DNA of 64,000 bases from Marsupella aquatica (Eukaryota > Marchantiophyta). Every line of letters begins with the position of its first letter. Position 1 is the first letter of the stretch. This document shows, piece after piece, positions 32,715-44,672 of this stretch. The DNA is taken from assembly GCA_973895155.1 (NCBI GenBank), contig OZ316899.1, forward strand, positions 9,734,001 through 9,798,000, read 5' to 3'. Below the pieces are notes generated by a model. It was not told the DNA's origin, did no database searches, and saw only the letters and a program-made list of their open reading frames with translations. A program made the translations under genes and the position numbers.

Positions 32715-32830
32715 CACGGCTTAGCTTAGGTAAGCACGGCTTCAGCTTAGCTTAGGTAAGCACCGCTTCAGCTTATCTCAGGTAAGCACGGCTTCAGCTT
32801 AGCTCAAGTAAGCACAGCTTCAGTTTAGGC
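32715..32830 (+). repeat. 27-bp tandem repeat in the solo LTR
   Basis: About four units built on ggtaagcacggcttcagc with a tttagctta-like remainder. Looser cgggttagc-type repeats continue to about 33060. These may be enhancer-like LTR repeats. Confidence 0.75.
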
Positions 32831-33384
32831 TTAACCTGGGTTCGGATTAGATTGATCCCGGGTTAGACTTAACTTGGGTTAGCCTAAACTCGGGCTCAGG
32901 TTAGCATAGGTAAGCTCGGGTTCGGGCTCAGCTTAGGTTAGCGGTTAGCGGATAGCGGGTAGCGGCCTAACCCGAGACCACGGGTTAGCTCTACTCGGGT
33001 TAGATAGGATAGCTAGGTTAGCCGAACTCGGGTTAGCTATGTAACTCGGGTTAGCGTAGCAGTGAGTACCCCCTCTCGGTTGCCGGGGCATAACTCTCTG
33101 TGTATTTGACCAAATCGGCTATAATTGACCTCGTTGGAAAGAGGAGCTCAAGCCGCTTCCAACGCTGCTATCCACGCAGCAAATGGTTGAATAGAGAAAT
33201 CAGGAGAGGAGGCGCAAGCTCGCAAAAACCATGGAGGAGGGCCAAATCCGAAGTACATAGCCAATTCGAGATAGAAATAAAGTTGCGAGTTAGGGTTCAG
33301 TAGTTAGAGATAGTGGCGGCTCTGTTAGGGCTGGGATGGGGCTCCAGCAACGTAGTATCCACCCATTTGGGCTCAGTATGAGAG

Positions 33385-33393
33385 TATATAGAG
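33385..33393 (+). promoter_or_regulatory. TATA box of the 2662-bp solo LTR
   Basis: TATATAGAG followed by cagcccccgat and a G-rich run resembles a plant LTR core promoter and suggests plus-strand orientation. Confidence 0.5.
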
Positions 33394-34781
33394 CAGCCCC
33401 CGATAGAGGCAGGGGGGGACTTCAGTTGTGTGATCTCACTTAGACTGAGCAGCAGGGAGGAGCTCTGTGCAAGCAAGGCTGGACTTGGACGCTGCGTGTT
33501 GGGGAGAGCTTGGTTGTGCTATTACTCAGGGAGTAATCAGCCAAGCTTCACAGCTGCAACGGGTTGCTAGGTTTGCGAGTTGGATTGTGGCTCTTTCTAG
33601 TGGGTAGCACAACTGGGTTCTTTTCCCCCGATACAGAGCCTTGGTGATAGGTGATGTATTGGTGATTGTAAACTGTGGGGAGGATGTCAATTTGATTTGT
33701 GGTGAGCACGTTAGGGAGGCTGAGACACTGATTGAGGGGCAGCAGGAGGAGCATTTACAGTTCAGTCTGGCAAGGCTACGTGATCCATGGGGAGTCCCGG
33801 CCTTTGTCTGGTGGAGAGCACTAAGGGATCTATGGCCAGAGCGGAGCTTGCAGGGCAAGCATGAGGCCGGGCCTCATTGCAGTCTGGGGTAGATCGCCGT
33901 TAGGCCTGGTACCAGCTTTGAAGTTGAGTCAACTGTGCATGCGTAACTTGACATTCGGAAATGGAGGTGTGAGATCTGTATGTGCCCCCAAGAATGAAGT
34001 GCAGTGAAGGAGGTTGAGTTCAGGATTGAGTTTGCAAGGCAAGTACGGGATTGGTTCGAGTCCAATCTGCCGTCGCAATCTGGAGTGAGCCGGGCTCAGG
34101 TTCAGGATTGAGCTTGCATGGCAAGCACGTCGCAATCTGGAGGAGACAGCCTTTGGGCCTAGTGTTCAGATCAAGTGTTCTCAATGAACTATTGTGCACA
34201 TCTTTGAATCTAATTGAGTTTTCCTCTTCGGCCTCATTTCTCTAATGGATGTGTGTGTGTGTGTGAGGCAATCTGAGTGTATGATGGGACTAGCAGCGCC
34301 ACTGAGAGGTGTACAGGGTGCATTGAAGCGGGCTGGGTGAGGACTGTCATAGCTCTGATTGCTGAGAGTGGAATGGCAGAGTGGTGGGGCAATGGCTTAG
34401 AAGTCCCTAAGCTGGGAATCAGTCAAGAGTCAATGGTTTATGGGTACATTCCGGCGGCGGAATAGAAACATACCTATGACAGTAAGCATACGTATAGACC
34501 TATGCGCACCGTAGCGCTAGGCCCTGTGTGTACGGGCCCGGTATGAAGACCCCTTCTCACCAGAACTATCATGAGCACAGATCTGATCCCCAACCTTGGT
34601 TCCTTGGGATTGAGCTTGGGTGATGTGTGATAGAGTCTTGCTATGATAGTCTGGTGTTAAGGGCATAAATTGGTGTTTACCGGCCTTCACAACATCCCTT
34701 CGTGATCCTCGGGTACAAGGAGATGGTTTTGGCACCCATAGTGACATTTTTGGTGTTAAGACCCATGTCAATCGCGTGACA

Positions 34782-37044
34782 CTTTGTCCCTAGCCAGGGC
34801 TGCCCTCTCTTCCTCCCTGAGTCGCTCCTAAAAATCTTGTGCTTTCTGCTTTATGCCGTCAAAGCTTGGGGGAGCAACCTCTGGTGGGGGAGACTCGGGG
34901 CTACTCTGCTGGGTGGGGTCCCCTCAAACTACTCTTGGAAGCGTGGGGATAAATCGGCCACAGGTCCTTACTCCTAGAACATGATGATCCGACCCATAGC
35001 CGGAGTTATCATTGCTGTAGTCCTCCACCGCCTCCTCCACTGCTTGGACTCCCTGCTTCCCCCTCTGTTCCCCTGGTCCTGCCGTGAAAACGGCCTCACA
35101 GACCACGGGCTCTTGTTCCTCCTCTGGGTTCCAGGCTTTCCTCTCCCTCTGCTCTCCGCGGGAAGGAGCCTTAGGCTGCTCTGCCTCCGATTCGGGGCTT
35201 GAGGCTCCCACATACATTCGCACTCCCGGCTTGTGTTCCGGCCTCCTTCTCTCCTTGGCTCCGGTAAAGGGGTTTTCCCTCCTGAGTCGGCTTAGGCCGG
35301 CCTCTTGGGCAGTGTCCTGTACCGGTGCCGTTGCCGTTCTCTCCTTCTCCAGCATTTTCAGCAGATTCTGCATGCCTGATTGCTGCATCAGCAAGTCTTC
35401 TTTCCTTGGCCGAAACACCTGCTCGATCGTAGGATTGGCAGGCTGGTTGGGCTCCTCTGTTGCCGGCCTCTGCTCCGGAACCTCCTCCGGTGCCCTTGCC
35501 GATAGGGGAAGTATTGGGGCAAAGATTTGACTTCTGGCATACCTGCACAACAGCGGCATGTGATAGCCAAGCCGGGACACGCTTCCCATGCCGATCGCCT
35601 GCTGTTCCTCCTTTAAGATCTTCTTCAGTTGGTTGAGGAGGTACCCGTTGTAATCCCGTCTTGGGTCTGGCCTTTCTGCCAGGTAGACCTGAGCCTTGCC
35701 GATCTCTGCCCTCGGCAAGTTACAATGCATGGTCACCCGCAAGAAATTGATCATCTCTCCGATATGCGGGTTGGTGGAGGTGTTCCGGAAGAAGTCATTC
35801 TTCGTTGATGGTCCTGGGAACGACCGGAACTCCTTGTCAGATAAGGTCTTCCTGGTATCAACCTTGGTCTTATTACCCATCGGCAAGCCAAACACCTTGG
35901 CAATCATCCGGGGAGTGAGATAGAAATCCTTCCCATACACCCTCATGGAATTGGTCTCGGGTTCCCATGATCCCACGAATTCTAATAAGTCTGAGTCCGG
36001 CACCTCCGGCTTCAGCCATGGTAATCTTACAAAGGTTTCCAAGCCGGATCCGGCCATGAAGCCCTGGTACTTCTTGGTCTGCATGGCCGTAAAGCATGCA
36101 TCCTCCTCCCGTGCAAAATGTAATTGCACTTCCTCTGGTAGGGTCGCCTTTCCAGGTGTCATCCTTTCTTGGAATGGCATTGATGGGATCAACCTCCTCC
36201 TCTTTGGCTTCTCCCTGCCTCCTGCTCTGCTGCTCTGCTGGCTTCCTTGGTGCCGTCGACCTTGTTCTTTTTGCCGGGGTGGCCTCTTCGTTGTTGTTTC
36301 CTTTCCTCTTCATCTCGGCTGCAGTGGATGTTTCTCCTAGCACAGTTGCCTTTGTCCACCGCTCCGTGCTACCCTTCAACTCCCAATGCACGTTGTTGCA
36401 GCGGTTGATGGCTTCCCAAATGCCGACAATTTTGTCTTCGCAAAACAGAAGGTCATCGAGCTGATTGGCAGTAGGAGTCCACAAGAACTCGGCCTTGATG
36501 AGTTCTCCTCCTAAGAAGGCAGACTTCTGTAGCTCTCACAGTCGAGCGAGCTCCTGCCGTTCTCGAGCTGCTCTCACCGATTCTTCATCCTCGTAAGTCC
36601 CAATGTACTCAATTGCCCGTTCGAACAGGCATCCCCAAAAATGTGCCGCTTGATTGACGTTGCTCATACCCTCCTTGACTTGATCGTTGGTATCTGTTCC
36701 CACCCAGAGTGCTTGCCTAAGCAGCTGACAGTATTTGGCCTCCCGTAGTTGTCTGCCCAGTTCGTGCTTGCAAATGAGCCACCATTCCTCACGAGCGGTC
36801 CTTACGCCTCTCCTCCTCTGGTCTTCCCTCCCGTTGGTCACCCCTAGCCACCGATGCTTAGCGCGCCCTAACCCTAATCGTGTTCTCTCCCCCGGCATCC
36901 TTACTTCCGACCTCGGCCCGGGTTCCATAGTCACCCTTAATTGTTTATATTTTCCTTGTCTTGTTACTATACTAAGGTGTTTCCAGGGTACATTCCTGCT
37001 TTTACCATGTAAACCGGCCTAGTGATTCATGGCTAGGCATCACA
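34782..37044 (-). repeat. gypsy 3' LTR, proximal part
   Basis: Begins (minus) TGTGATGCCTAGCC at 37044 and matches the 5' LTR from 48468 down to about 46190 at high identity. Differences include a 7-bp deletion near 36152 that breaks the LTR gene. Confidence 0.9.
34790..36928 (-). pseudogene. LTR-encoded protein in the gypsy 3' LTR, broken
   Basis: Starts MEPGPRSEVR at 36928 and shows the same domain order as the LTR proteins at 5429 and 57765: an N-terminal FWGCLFERAIEYIGTYED segment, a PAKRTRS basic stretch, MRVYGKDFYLTP with LPMG, and a variable acidic C-terminal region. Damage: TGA at about 36536, a 7-bp deletion near 36152 shifting the frame, and interruption by the 2662-bp solo LTR. The coiled-coil end continues at 31611-32114. 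The gene lies immediately after the polypurine tract, so in genomic RNA it would be the last gene. Confidence 0.7.
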
Positions 37045-38941
37045 TAGCTCCCCACTTAATTGTGAAGCGTCCTCGCGAACAACTTCATCTTCGTCCATAT
37101 AGTATTTCTTGAGGCGGTCGTAATGGATGCGAACTGGGTACACCCGTCCAGTTATGTTGGCCAATTGCACAAAGCCATTAGAGAACTTCATTGATACCCT
37201 GAAAGGTCCTAACCAGCGAGTGTAAAGTTTCCCCGGAAACCTACTATACCTACTGTCATAAAGTAATACAAGATATTCTGTGTGAAGACTAACTAGTTTT
37301 AACCTTTTATCATACCGCTGCTTCATGGTATTCTGTCTACATTCTACTCTCTCGGTTGAAATCATTCTTGCCTCCTCTAAAGCTTCTAACCTATATTCTC
37401 GCTCCTTTAGGCTTTCTTCCTATGAGGTTCTCTCCTCAATTGTAACTTGAAATGTAGGGATCTCAAGTTGCATGGGTACCAGGGCTTCCTGTCCAAAGGT
37501 TAAGAAAAAAGGTGTATGACCGGTAGTGGATTTATAGGCTAAATTGTAAGCAAAAACAACAGCAAATAATTTATCATCCCAATCGAGTTTGTTCTGGGCT
37601 ACAATTTTGTTTAATATTTTTCCTATAATTCCATTGGCTCGTTCTGTCAACCCGTTTGCCTTTGGGTGGTAGGGAGTAGTAGGCCTATGTCTAACTAAAT
37701 ACTGCTCATTTAAACGACTAATTATATCATTCAGAAAATGGGTTCCTCTATCACTAACTAATTCTAAGGGTGCGCCGTACTTGGTGAAGATCTGCTCATA
37801 CATGAATCGAGCCATAGTAATTGCATCATCCTTCGTTGTCGGCCTGGCCTCTACCCACTTAGTTGCATAATCCGCGGCCAAGATTATGTACTTGTTTCTT
37901 GGAGGATGGGTCAATGGTTTCAGGGGTCCGATGTAATCAATACCCCACTTCTCAAACGGTGCCAGAGGTAGAATAGGGTGCAATGGATGTCTTGTGGACG
38001 CCCTTGGTCCTCCTACTTGTTGACAAGGATCGCATTGTTTGATAAACTTATAGACATCTTTGTGCAAGGTGGGCCACCAGTAACCGTCATTTAATATCTT
38101 TTTAGAAGTGGTTACTGGAGCGAAATGTCCCCCGACCTCCTCCCCATGCATAGCTTGTAAGACTTGTTTTACCTCTCCCTCCTCCAAACACCTTTGAATC
38201 GTGCCACTGATTCCATGCTTGTGTAGCACGCCCTTGATGCACTGATACTGTCTGACCTTCCGCAAAAAGACTGCGGCTTGCTCTCGGCTTAGAGCGGGCT
38301 GTAATCTGGAAGTGCTGAGAAATTGTAAAATCTCAGGGTACCATGTATCAGCTATTTCCACAACAAATAGCTCCTCGTCGGGAAATCGATCGTCGATGCA
38401 ATCCATGGCAGGTTCACCCGTGATCCTTGAAAAGAAGTCGGCATTGGCGTGTAACTTTCCCGGCTTGATTTTTAGCTCATAGTCAAACTCTTGTAATAGC
38501 AAAATCCATCTTGCTACCCTGCCTGTAAGGTTCGACTTATTTACTAGGTACTTTAAACTTTCATGATCAGTATGAAAGATTACCTTGTACCCTAGCAGAT
38601 AATGCCTAAACTTTTTATAGGAATAAATGACTCCTAATGCTTCTCTTTCTGTGGTGGAGTAGTTTCGTTCGGCATCGGCAAGCTGGCGGCTTGCAAAGTA
38701 TATAGGATGCTCCCTTCCTTTCTCATCTAACTGACTTAGTACTGAGCCGATACAAAAGCCTGAGACATCTACAAAGACATGAAAATCCTTGTTCCAGTCT
38801 GGTGCTATCATGATTGGGGCCTCTACTAACATTTGCTTCAATTCTACTACTGCTGTTACTCGTTCTGGTGTGGGTTTGAAGTCTGCACCTGCTTTGAGCA
38901 TGTTGGTTAATGGTAAAGCTAGCTTGGCAAAATCCTTGATG
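37033..38941 (-). pseudogene. gypsy pol, RNase H and integrase
   Basis: Starts inside pol next to the 466-bp insertion. RNase H: HVFVDVSGFCIGSVLSQ, TEREALGVIYS and FHTDHESLKYLV. Integrase zinc domain HGEEVGGHF...C-DPCQ; catalytic core GIDYIGPL, SDRGTHF and GLTERANG, giving the D, D, E triad. A TAG at about 37420 interrupts the frame once, then it continues in frame through a KLYTRWLGPFRV segment (typical of the integrase C-terminal domain) to its stop at 37033, next to the 3' LTR. Integrase inserts the cDNA into the genome. Apart from that TAG this 1.9-kb section is open. Confidence 0.9.
37045..37060 (-). other. gypsy polypurine tract
   Basis: Minus strand aagtggggagcta directly abuts the 3' LTR start. 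A near-identical ggtggggagcta occurs inside pol-region sequence near 40770. Confidence 0.7.
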
Positions 38942-38946
38942 AACCA

Positions 38947-39412
38947 TGTCACACCATTCTGAGTAGTGTAGTAGTATATCGTGCTATTAGAGTATGTACG
39001 TTTGGTATGAGTGCTATTGGAGCCGATAAGGTTCTGTCAGGTTTGTGTGAGAGGGTACTTCTCACTTGTGAGGCATTGAAAGGTCATCTTTCAATGTTGA
39101 GCCTTGGAGAGAGAGGAGCTTGAGTGTGGCTATGGTGGCTGTGAGCTCCGCTTGTGTAACGTGGATTCCTTGAGTAGTGCAAGGTGCGTTGGCTTGACAT
39201 ACGTGTGTGATCGGATCGGTGCGGGATCGATGGGGTATTGTTGACCGAGATAGTTGTGCCGATTGTATGGAGATTATTGTGGGTTTTGGACATGTGTGGA
39301 CATGAGTTCCACTTGTATTCCATTCTCTTGTATTTGTGATGTGGCAGTGTGACTATGTCTGGATGTATGTGACAAGCGATGTATGTTGTGTAGCGATATG
39401 TATGCGCACGAC
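38947..39412. mobile_element. 466-bp solo LTR in gypsy pol
   Basis: Runs from TGTCACACC to GCGCACGAC and is flanked by AACCA (38942-38946 and 39413-39417). Removing it restores the usual IGYY-WFIKDF junction between RT and RNase H. It contains a perfect 9-bp stem hairpin, cattgaaag-gtcat-ctttcaatg, near 39073-39095. No coding region. Confidence 0.75.
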
Positions 39413-39417
39413 AACCA

Positions 39418-40420
39418 GCAATAATAACCAATGCAACCCAAGAAGGATCTCACATCCTTTATGTTCTTAGGTTGCATGATATCTAGCCACACTGCTAGTT
39501 TACCCTTATCAATCTCAATGCCCTTTTTTGATACCTTGTGACCTTTTTTACACCCTCTGTTACGGCAAAGAAACATTTATCTGGGTGTAACTTGAGGCCT
39601 ACCTCCCTGCATCTCATGAAGGTTTTCCTGAGGTATTTAGCATGTTTCGATGCCTTCCCAAATACTGCAAAGTCATCAGTGAAGATTTCCATGAATTTTC
39701 TCAAGTAGTCATGAAAAATGTTCACCATCAATCGTTGGAACATAGCTAGTGCGTTACAGAGTCCAAATGGCATACGATTGAAGACATAGATCCCCCATTC
39801 CGTGATGAAGGCTGTCTTGATTTGGTCCTCCTACCTAATCCTGATTTGGTTATAACCAGAGTATCCATCCATGAATGAGTATAGTTCATGACTGGCTACC
39901 ATGTCTAGTACCATATCAGTAAAGGGTAAGGGAAAATGGTCTTTTAACGTAGCCTCATTCAACTTCCTGTAATCCTGACAAACCCGGATCTTTGGTTTAC
40001 CATCGGGTCCAGCTTTCTTGGGAACTATCACAATTGGAGACACCCAGTCAGAATGCAGGACTGGAGTGATGAATCCGGCTTCCACTAGTTTATCGATTCA
40101 GCCCTGACCATCAGAGAATACTCAGGGTTCATCCTTCGAATTGGTTGTCGAAATGATTTGGCCCCTAACATGAGATCAATTCGGTGTTCTCCTAGTTTTG
40201 GGTCTACTCCCTTCAGATCTTGGTGACTCAATGCGAACACATCCTGAAATTCAATTAGTAATTCACTGATCTCTTTCTCAAGCTCAGGTGCTAGGTCCCG
40301 CCCTAAGTTCAGTTCCCTTCCTTCTCCTAAGTCTAGCTTCTGGTATTGCCGTGCTTGGATCATATTAATTTGCTTCTTCAAATTCGGGTCCAACTCGGCT
40401 TCCAGCCTCTCCAATCTCAT
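39418..40420 (-). pseudogene. gypsy pol, reverse transcriptase
   Basis: Minus strand: leader with RLERLEAEL and FQDVFALSHQDL, then SDWVSPIVIVPKK, RVCQDYRKLN, YSFMDGYSGYNQI, PFGLCNALAMFQRLM and the catalytic FTDDFAVFG (YxDD variant). It ends at RSFLGCIGYY beside the solo LTR. Frameshifts near 40085 and near 39560 and a TAG at 39831 disable it. The polymerase copies genomic RNA into cDNA. Confidence 0.88.
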
Positions 40421-40492
40421 ACCTCCATAGACTGGAATCTTGGCAGTACTAGCCGAGTTGGTTGACTTAGGTTCTCCCTGGTTATTAACAGA

Positions 40493-41702
40493 CTATTCCC
40501 TTACCGTTCTGCTTGGTTTTGAATTGGTTGTCGGCTCCGCTTCCTGACTCGGCTCTGGTTTCTTCCCGTGCATCTTATCTATTCCTGCTTCCTGAGGGTC
40601 AGGCCGTCGTGCTCTTCCGGCTTCTAGCAGGGCCTCAATTTGTTCTGCCCTTGTGATCGGCTTGTAAGCCGATCCCTTGGTATTTAATTTGTTGCCGATG
40701 ATAGACGGCATTGTGGATCCTGTCGGCTCTGCCACAGCGCCCGAGGAAAATCCACTGTCTTTGGTGTAGCTCCCCACCTAGCCGTTTCATCTAGCCGATC
40801 CGCCTCTTGTGTCTCCTCCAAAATTGAAGCTAAAATGTTGACTCTATGGCAAAGCAATCCTCGGTCTCTTCTTCACCTTCCTCCAGGTTACTCTCCATAG
40901 GTTCGTGCCATAGTCCGCTGGGGGGCACTTCCGGTCCAAACACACTTTCTTCGGTTAGGTCAGTGAGGCATTCTAGCCAACGTACTTCATCGGCGGATTC
41001 CAGTCCACTGTCGTACCCATCTATCTCCCTGATGTTTTTCCTGCGGTCATCCTTGGTGTCCCAGGATACCATGATAGATGGGGCCCCAAAGGTGAACTCC
41101 TTCTTACCCCAATCCTCTATTACTTTGGCTAGGTACAACCATGGCCTGCCAATTAAAAGCCGGAGCGACGTAGGGTTTACCGGCTTCATTACTACATAGT
41201 TAATGCTAAAGAAGATTCCTCCTATCTCAGTCTTGATGCCGGTTAACACTCCCGTGGGAATGACCTAATACCCATTGGCCATGTTTAACACTCTTCCAGT
41301 CATCTTTGGCGTTAGACCCCATCCTTTTGTTGTTGAATCAATCATAATACATACCCCGGATCCTCCATCAATGGGTACTCGCAATAATATTTCTCCTTGA
41401 ATCATTAATGGTAATGCTGGGGCTCCTTGATCTTCTTCTATCATCAGCACATTGGATTTGGTTGCTACCTTGGGTAATCTCAGCTTGCCGAGAATTGCCT
41501 TCCTTAACTGCTTCTGGAAGTACGGGCTATTTTTCAATAGTTGACCTACGGTTACCGAGACTCTAGATTCTAGCACATCTTTAGCCAGGTCATAGGGAAC
41601 TATCGGCTTCTCTTCTGGCGGTGTCTTCATCTTGGCTTCGGCCTGTTTTTCCACGCTGGTTTCCACAGCCATTGGATCCTCCAAAGCAAACAACGCTTTT
41701 GC
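40493..41702 (-). pseudogene. gypsy protease region
   Basis: Frame continuous with gag across a TGA at 41703. The retropepsin active site reads VPIDGGSGVCIM (about 41340), followed by LLIGRPWLY (about 41145), the second conserved protease motif. A TAG at about 41265 and a frameshift near 40800 break it. The part 40493-40777 is a linker to RT rich in Lys, Glu and Pro. Confidence 0.8.
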
Positions 41703-43708
41703 TCATTTCACATCCTTGGCTATAGCTTCGGTATTCTCCAGGGTTTCTAATTCTCGCAATTGTTCCTTAACACTAGCCGTAATAGAGGGGTAGAACAACT
41801 TAGGGTGATCTCGATTGAAGTCGCTGTCTTGTGAAGGATTGGGCTCACGGGTGGGCTCATGGCTTACCTGTGTTGCCGGCGCCTTTCCTTCCCCTTCTAT
41901 TGATGTTGACGAAGAGTCGATTCTTTCTTCCTTATCCTTCCCTTTATTTTTGGCCAGCCCATCCCACCTTTCCTTCCTTCTGGTAGATCGAGTAGAGACC
42001 CGGTAGCAATCATGATCCAAATCCTCCTCTGAGAAGGTTGATAGGGCCTCGGCCTCATCATCGGATGGTCCAAACTCTGCTTCGGCATCCGTTTGCCATC
42101 CAAGTTTGATGTGGTTGATTTGAACTCCTCCGGGGGTTGTACCTGGCGGTAAAACCTTGACTGGCAAGAGCTTATGATTTGCGGCCAGGCCTGCCAACCA
42201 AGTAGGACATTGTCCTAGCATGTGACCCTCCTGTCGGCATCCCATACATAGCTGAGCTGGTTGTCCATCACCTTGTTTGCGTGCATTCGGGCATTCTCTA
42301 GCAAAATGACCAGGTTGACCACAAGTATAGCATGCCGCAAATCTTTGCACATTCGGCCTAGGAGGTACTGACGGATTCTGAATAATCCGAGGATACATCT
42401 CTCCCGGATTGTTCCTTAATCTTGACCAGAGAGATGCAGGTCTGTTGGATAGGTCTCGTGCTCCAGTCTCACTGATGCCAAAAACACTATCAGCGGCATC
42501 CCCTAAAAAGTACTCTACTTCTCCCTGACATGGTCTGACCTCAACCACATGCCGAACATGACTAGTATTAAGTTTAGGACACACATCTTTATGGTGTCCG
42601 GTTTTATAACATAAGGCACACCATACAAAGCTATCCTCCTGTACTACCTTCTTCTTTGGTTTTATCTCTGCTATTATAGCCTTAAGCTGCTCGGTAAGGG
42701 CTACGATGTTATCTGGTGTTTTAGCCTCTAGTTTGACTTTCATCTTTCCCCTCCTTCTGCCCTTCCTTTTCCTAGTTTTTTCTTCTTCAGAACTAGAAGA
42801 TGGCTCACTCTTGCTACTCCCACTATCCGAGCTTGAGTTATCACTTCTTGACTTCTTAGAATGTTTCTTTTTCTTATCTTTTTTCTCATGGGGTGATCCT
42901 TCCTCCGATGAGGAACTCTCAGACTTAAGCTGTTTCTTCCGGCTTGTGATATCTGCATTAATGTATAATTGAATATCCTTAATTGCCTTGGCTAAAGTCT
43001 CTGGGTTCTCCTTCCTAATTGCAAAACTCATCTTCTGTGGCAAAGCATTCACTAACCATTGAAGTTGCATACCTTCAGATGCATTGGTCTTTGTATGTCT
43101 TACCAGCTTTTGGAAGCGTTGCAAGAACTTCCTGAAGGATTTGTTCTCCTTGAACCAAAGTCGTCCCAACTTCAGCACTGCTAACTCTGAAGTTCCAATG
43201 GGTCAAAACTCCTTGACAAATAGTGATCTGAAAGTATTCCAAATGGCTTGATCTTCTACGTCCAATGCTCTGTACCAAGGCCTAGCCTCACCCTTGAATA
43301 GGCTAGGAAGAATTTGCATCTTGATGGCTGATTCTCCATTTGCTGCAGCGGTCCTTCGAAGTCATCCAACCATTCGTCCGGATCCTCATCTCCTCTTCCA
43401 TGAAAGGCCTTGTAATGAATACGTGACCGTTGGCTCAGTCTGGTCCCTGGCCTCTTGTCTGGCCGTGCCTCTAGTTCCCCCATGTCGGTTGGAGACTCAC
43501 TTCTCCTTACCGACCCTTCTTCTGGTATGTCTTCTTCGATGCCACTTTCAGTTACGGAGCTACTAGCTCTTTCTGCCCCTCTCAGTCGCTGTGTATCATG
43601 CCACCCGGCGAGCTGCTGCAGACGAGCTCTCTCCCGTTGAATCACTCTTTCCTCTCTCGGCGTAGTTTCAGTCATTACCCATGCTTCCTTCCTAACTCCA
43701 TATCTCAC
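41703..43708 (-). pseudogene. gypsy gag
   Basis: Starts (minus) near 43708. The capsid region shows FHGRGDEDPDEWLDDFEG, then after a frameshift near 43340 QILPSLFKGEARPWYRALD, a TGA at 43203, and FRKFLQRFQKLVRHT. A long Ser/Lys/Glu-rich segment follows, then three CCHC knuckles: CALCYKTGHHKDVC, CYTCGQPGHFAREC and CMGCRQEGHMLGQC. Gag packages the RNA and forms the particle. The TGA at 41703 separates it from the protease frame; it may be a mutation rather than a programmed stop. Confidence 0.88.
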
Positions 43709-43724
43709 GGCTTAAGAAATGCCC

Positions 43725-43744
43725 CCTCCATCTAGCGCCAAAAA
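43725..43744 (-). other. gypsy primer-binding site
   Basis: Minus strand TTTTTGGCGCTAGATGGAGG directly follows the 5' LTR end, similar in form to TGGCGC-type primer-binding regions of plant gypsy elements. Confidence 0.65.
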
Positions 43745-44672
43745 TGTGGTGCGTTCCATGGCTCCCCAAACCCAAGAAACCCCCCCGCACAAGCCGATTC
43801 CCGCAGGTTTCGTCCTCGACGAGGCCATTTCTGCGACTTAGCGGCATGGGACGCTGCTAATCACCTCTACTACTACTATTAACATTTACACACATATAAT
43901 GGACAGATCCTTCATCGGGTCATGAGATACTTAGCCGGCCTATTCTAGGCCCTCCCTTGTATTCCTCTCCTGGTCTTCCATTAGGTATGTTTGGATTCCG
44001 CCATCGGAATGATCTCCAATTGGCTTGGTTAAGCCGCTAAGACCTCTCTCAGCTCAAATCATCCAACTCCCACTCCCTTGCTACTTCCCTTCATTGATGT
44101 GGGCACTCTTCACACAAGTTAATGCGACACACAAATAGCAAAATGACTCCTTCTGACTGAGTTATACCATGCACTTGCCATACAAACAGTAGATCTCATA
44201 CATAAGCTCTGTGAACTAAGCCGTGAGGCCAACTCTATTCAGTTCTTAGGCATGAGGAAACATAAATATACACAAGGGTCACTGTATAACTAACCGAAAG
44301 CTTCTCTTGCTACTTGATCCCAGCCCTGCTGGTGCAACTAAAAACTTGCTAAAGAAGAGGCCTTGAACTCCCCGCAGCCCAGGTACTTATCCTGGTTGTG
44401 GATCCGCCTGATTCCTTGCAGCGTAAGCCTAATCTACTTATCTATAATCTACCTAACTATAATCTACCTAACTGTAATCTACCTATGTACAGCGAGGCAG
44501 GAGCACAAGTGTCGCCCTTACTCGTGGATCCGCAATCCCACTAATCTAAGTGTCAGGGCCGTCTCCTGGTCCTGATCCTTAGTCTAAACTTGGAGATCAG
44601 CGCCCGCCTTGCCCACTCACGCCTCCTACCTCCACGTCCGCCCTCCCTAAAAGGGACGGCTCCCTTACACCA
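43745..44672 (-). other. gypsy 5' LTR: promoter, R and U5 region
   Basis: Noncoding. Near 44390 (minus) the block ggataagtacctgggctgcg corresponds to the TATA-like block of the two solo LTRs, with the box weakened to ATAAGTAC. A short tandem of tctacctaactataa units lies at about 44440-44480. Confidence 0.5.

Larger units (their letters stand above)
32120..34781 (+). mobile_element. Solo LTR (2662 bp) of another family
   Basis: Runs from TGTGACGCC to GCGTGACA and is flanked by CTTTG (32115-32119 and 34782-34786). The gypsy 5' LTR shows the unoccupied site near 46190. Ends are imperfect inverted repeats of each other (TGTGACGCCGATGACATGG against TGTCACGCGATTGACATGG). It has a TATA-like promoter and no convincing coding region. 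A DNA transposon is possible, but the 5-bp duplication and TG..CA ends favour an LTR. Confidence 0.75.

Noticed and set aside
34040-34075. tRNA gene
   Set aside because: Only a T-arm-like stem and B-box match; no acceptor pairing, D-arm or anticodon arm is visible.
34508-34522. Further copy of the 15-bp palindrome (gtagcgctaggcc)
   Set aside because: Only the 8-bp core TAGCGCTA is present; the full arms are missing and it lies in an unrelated solo LTR.
39084-39431. Minus-strand open frame across the 466-bp insertion
   Set aside because: It spans an insertion border and has His/Thr-rich chance composition.
41703-41705. Programmed stop readthrough between gag and protease
   Set aside because: The TGA is one of many transition-type stops in this degraded copy, and no readthrough context is evident.
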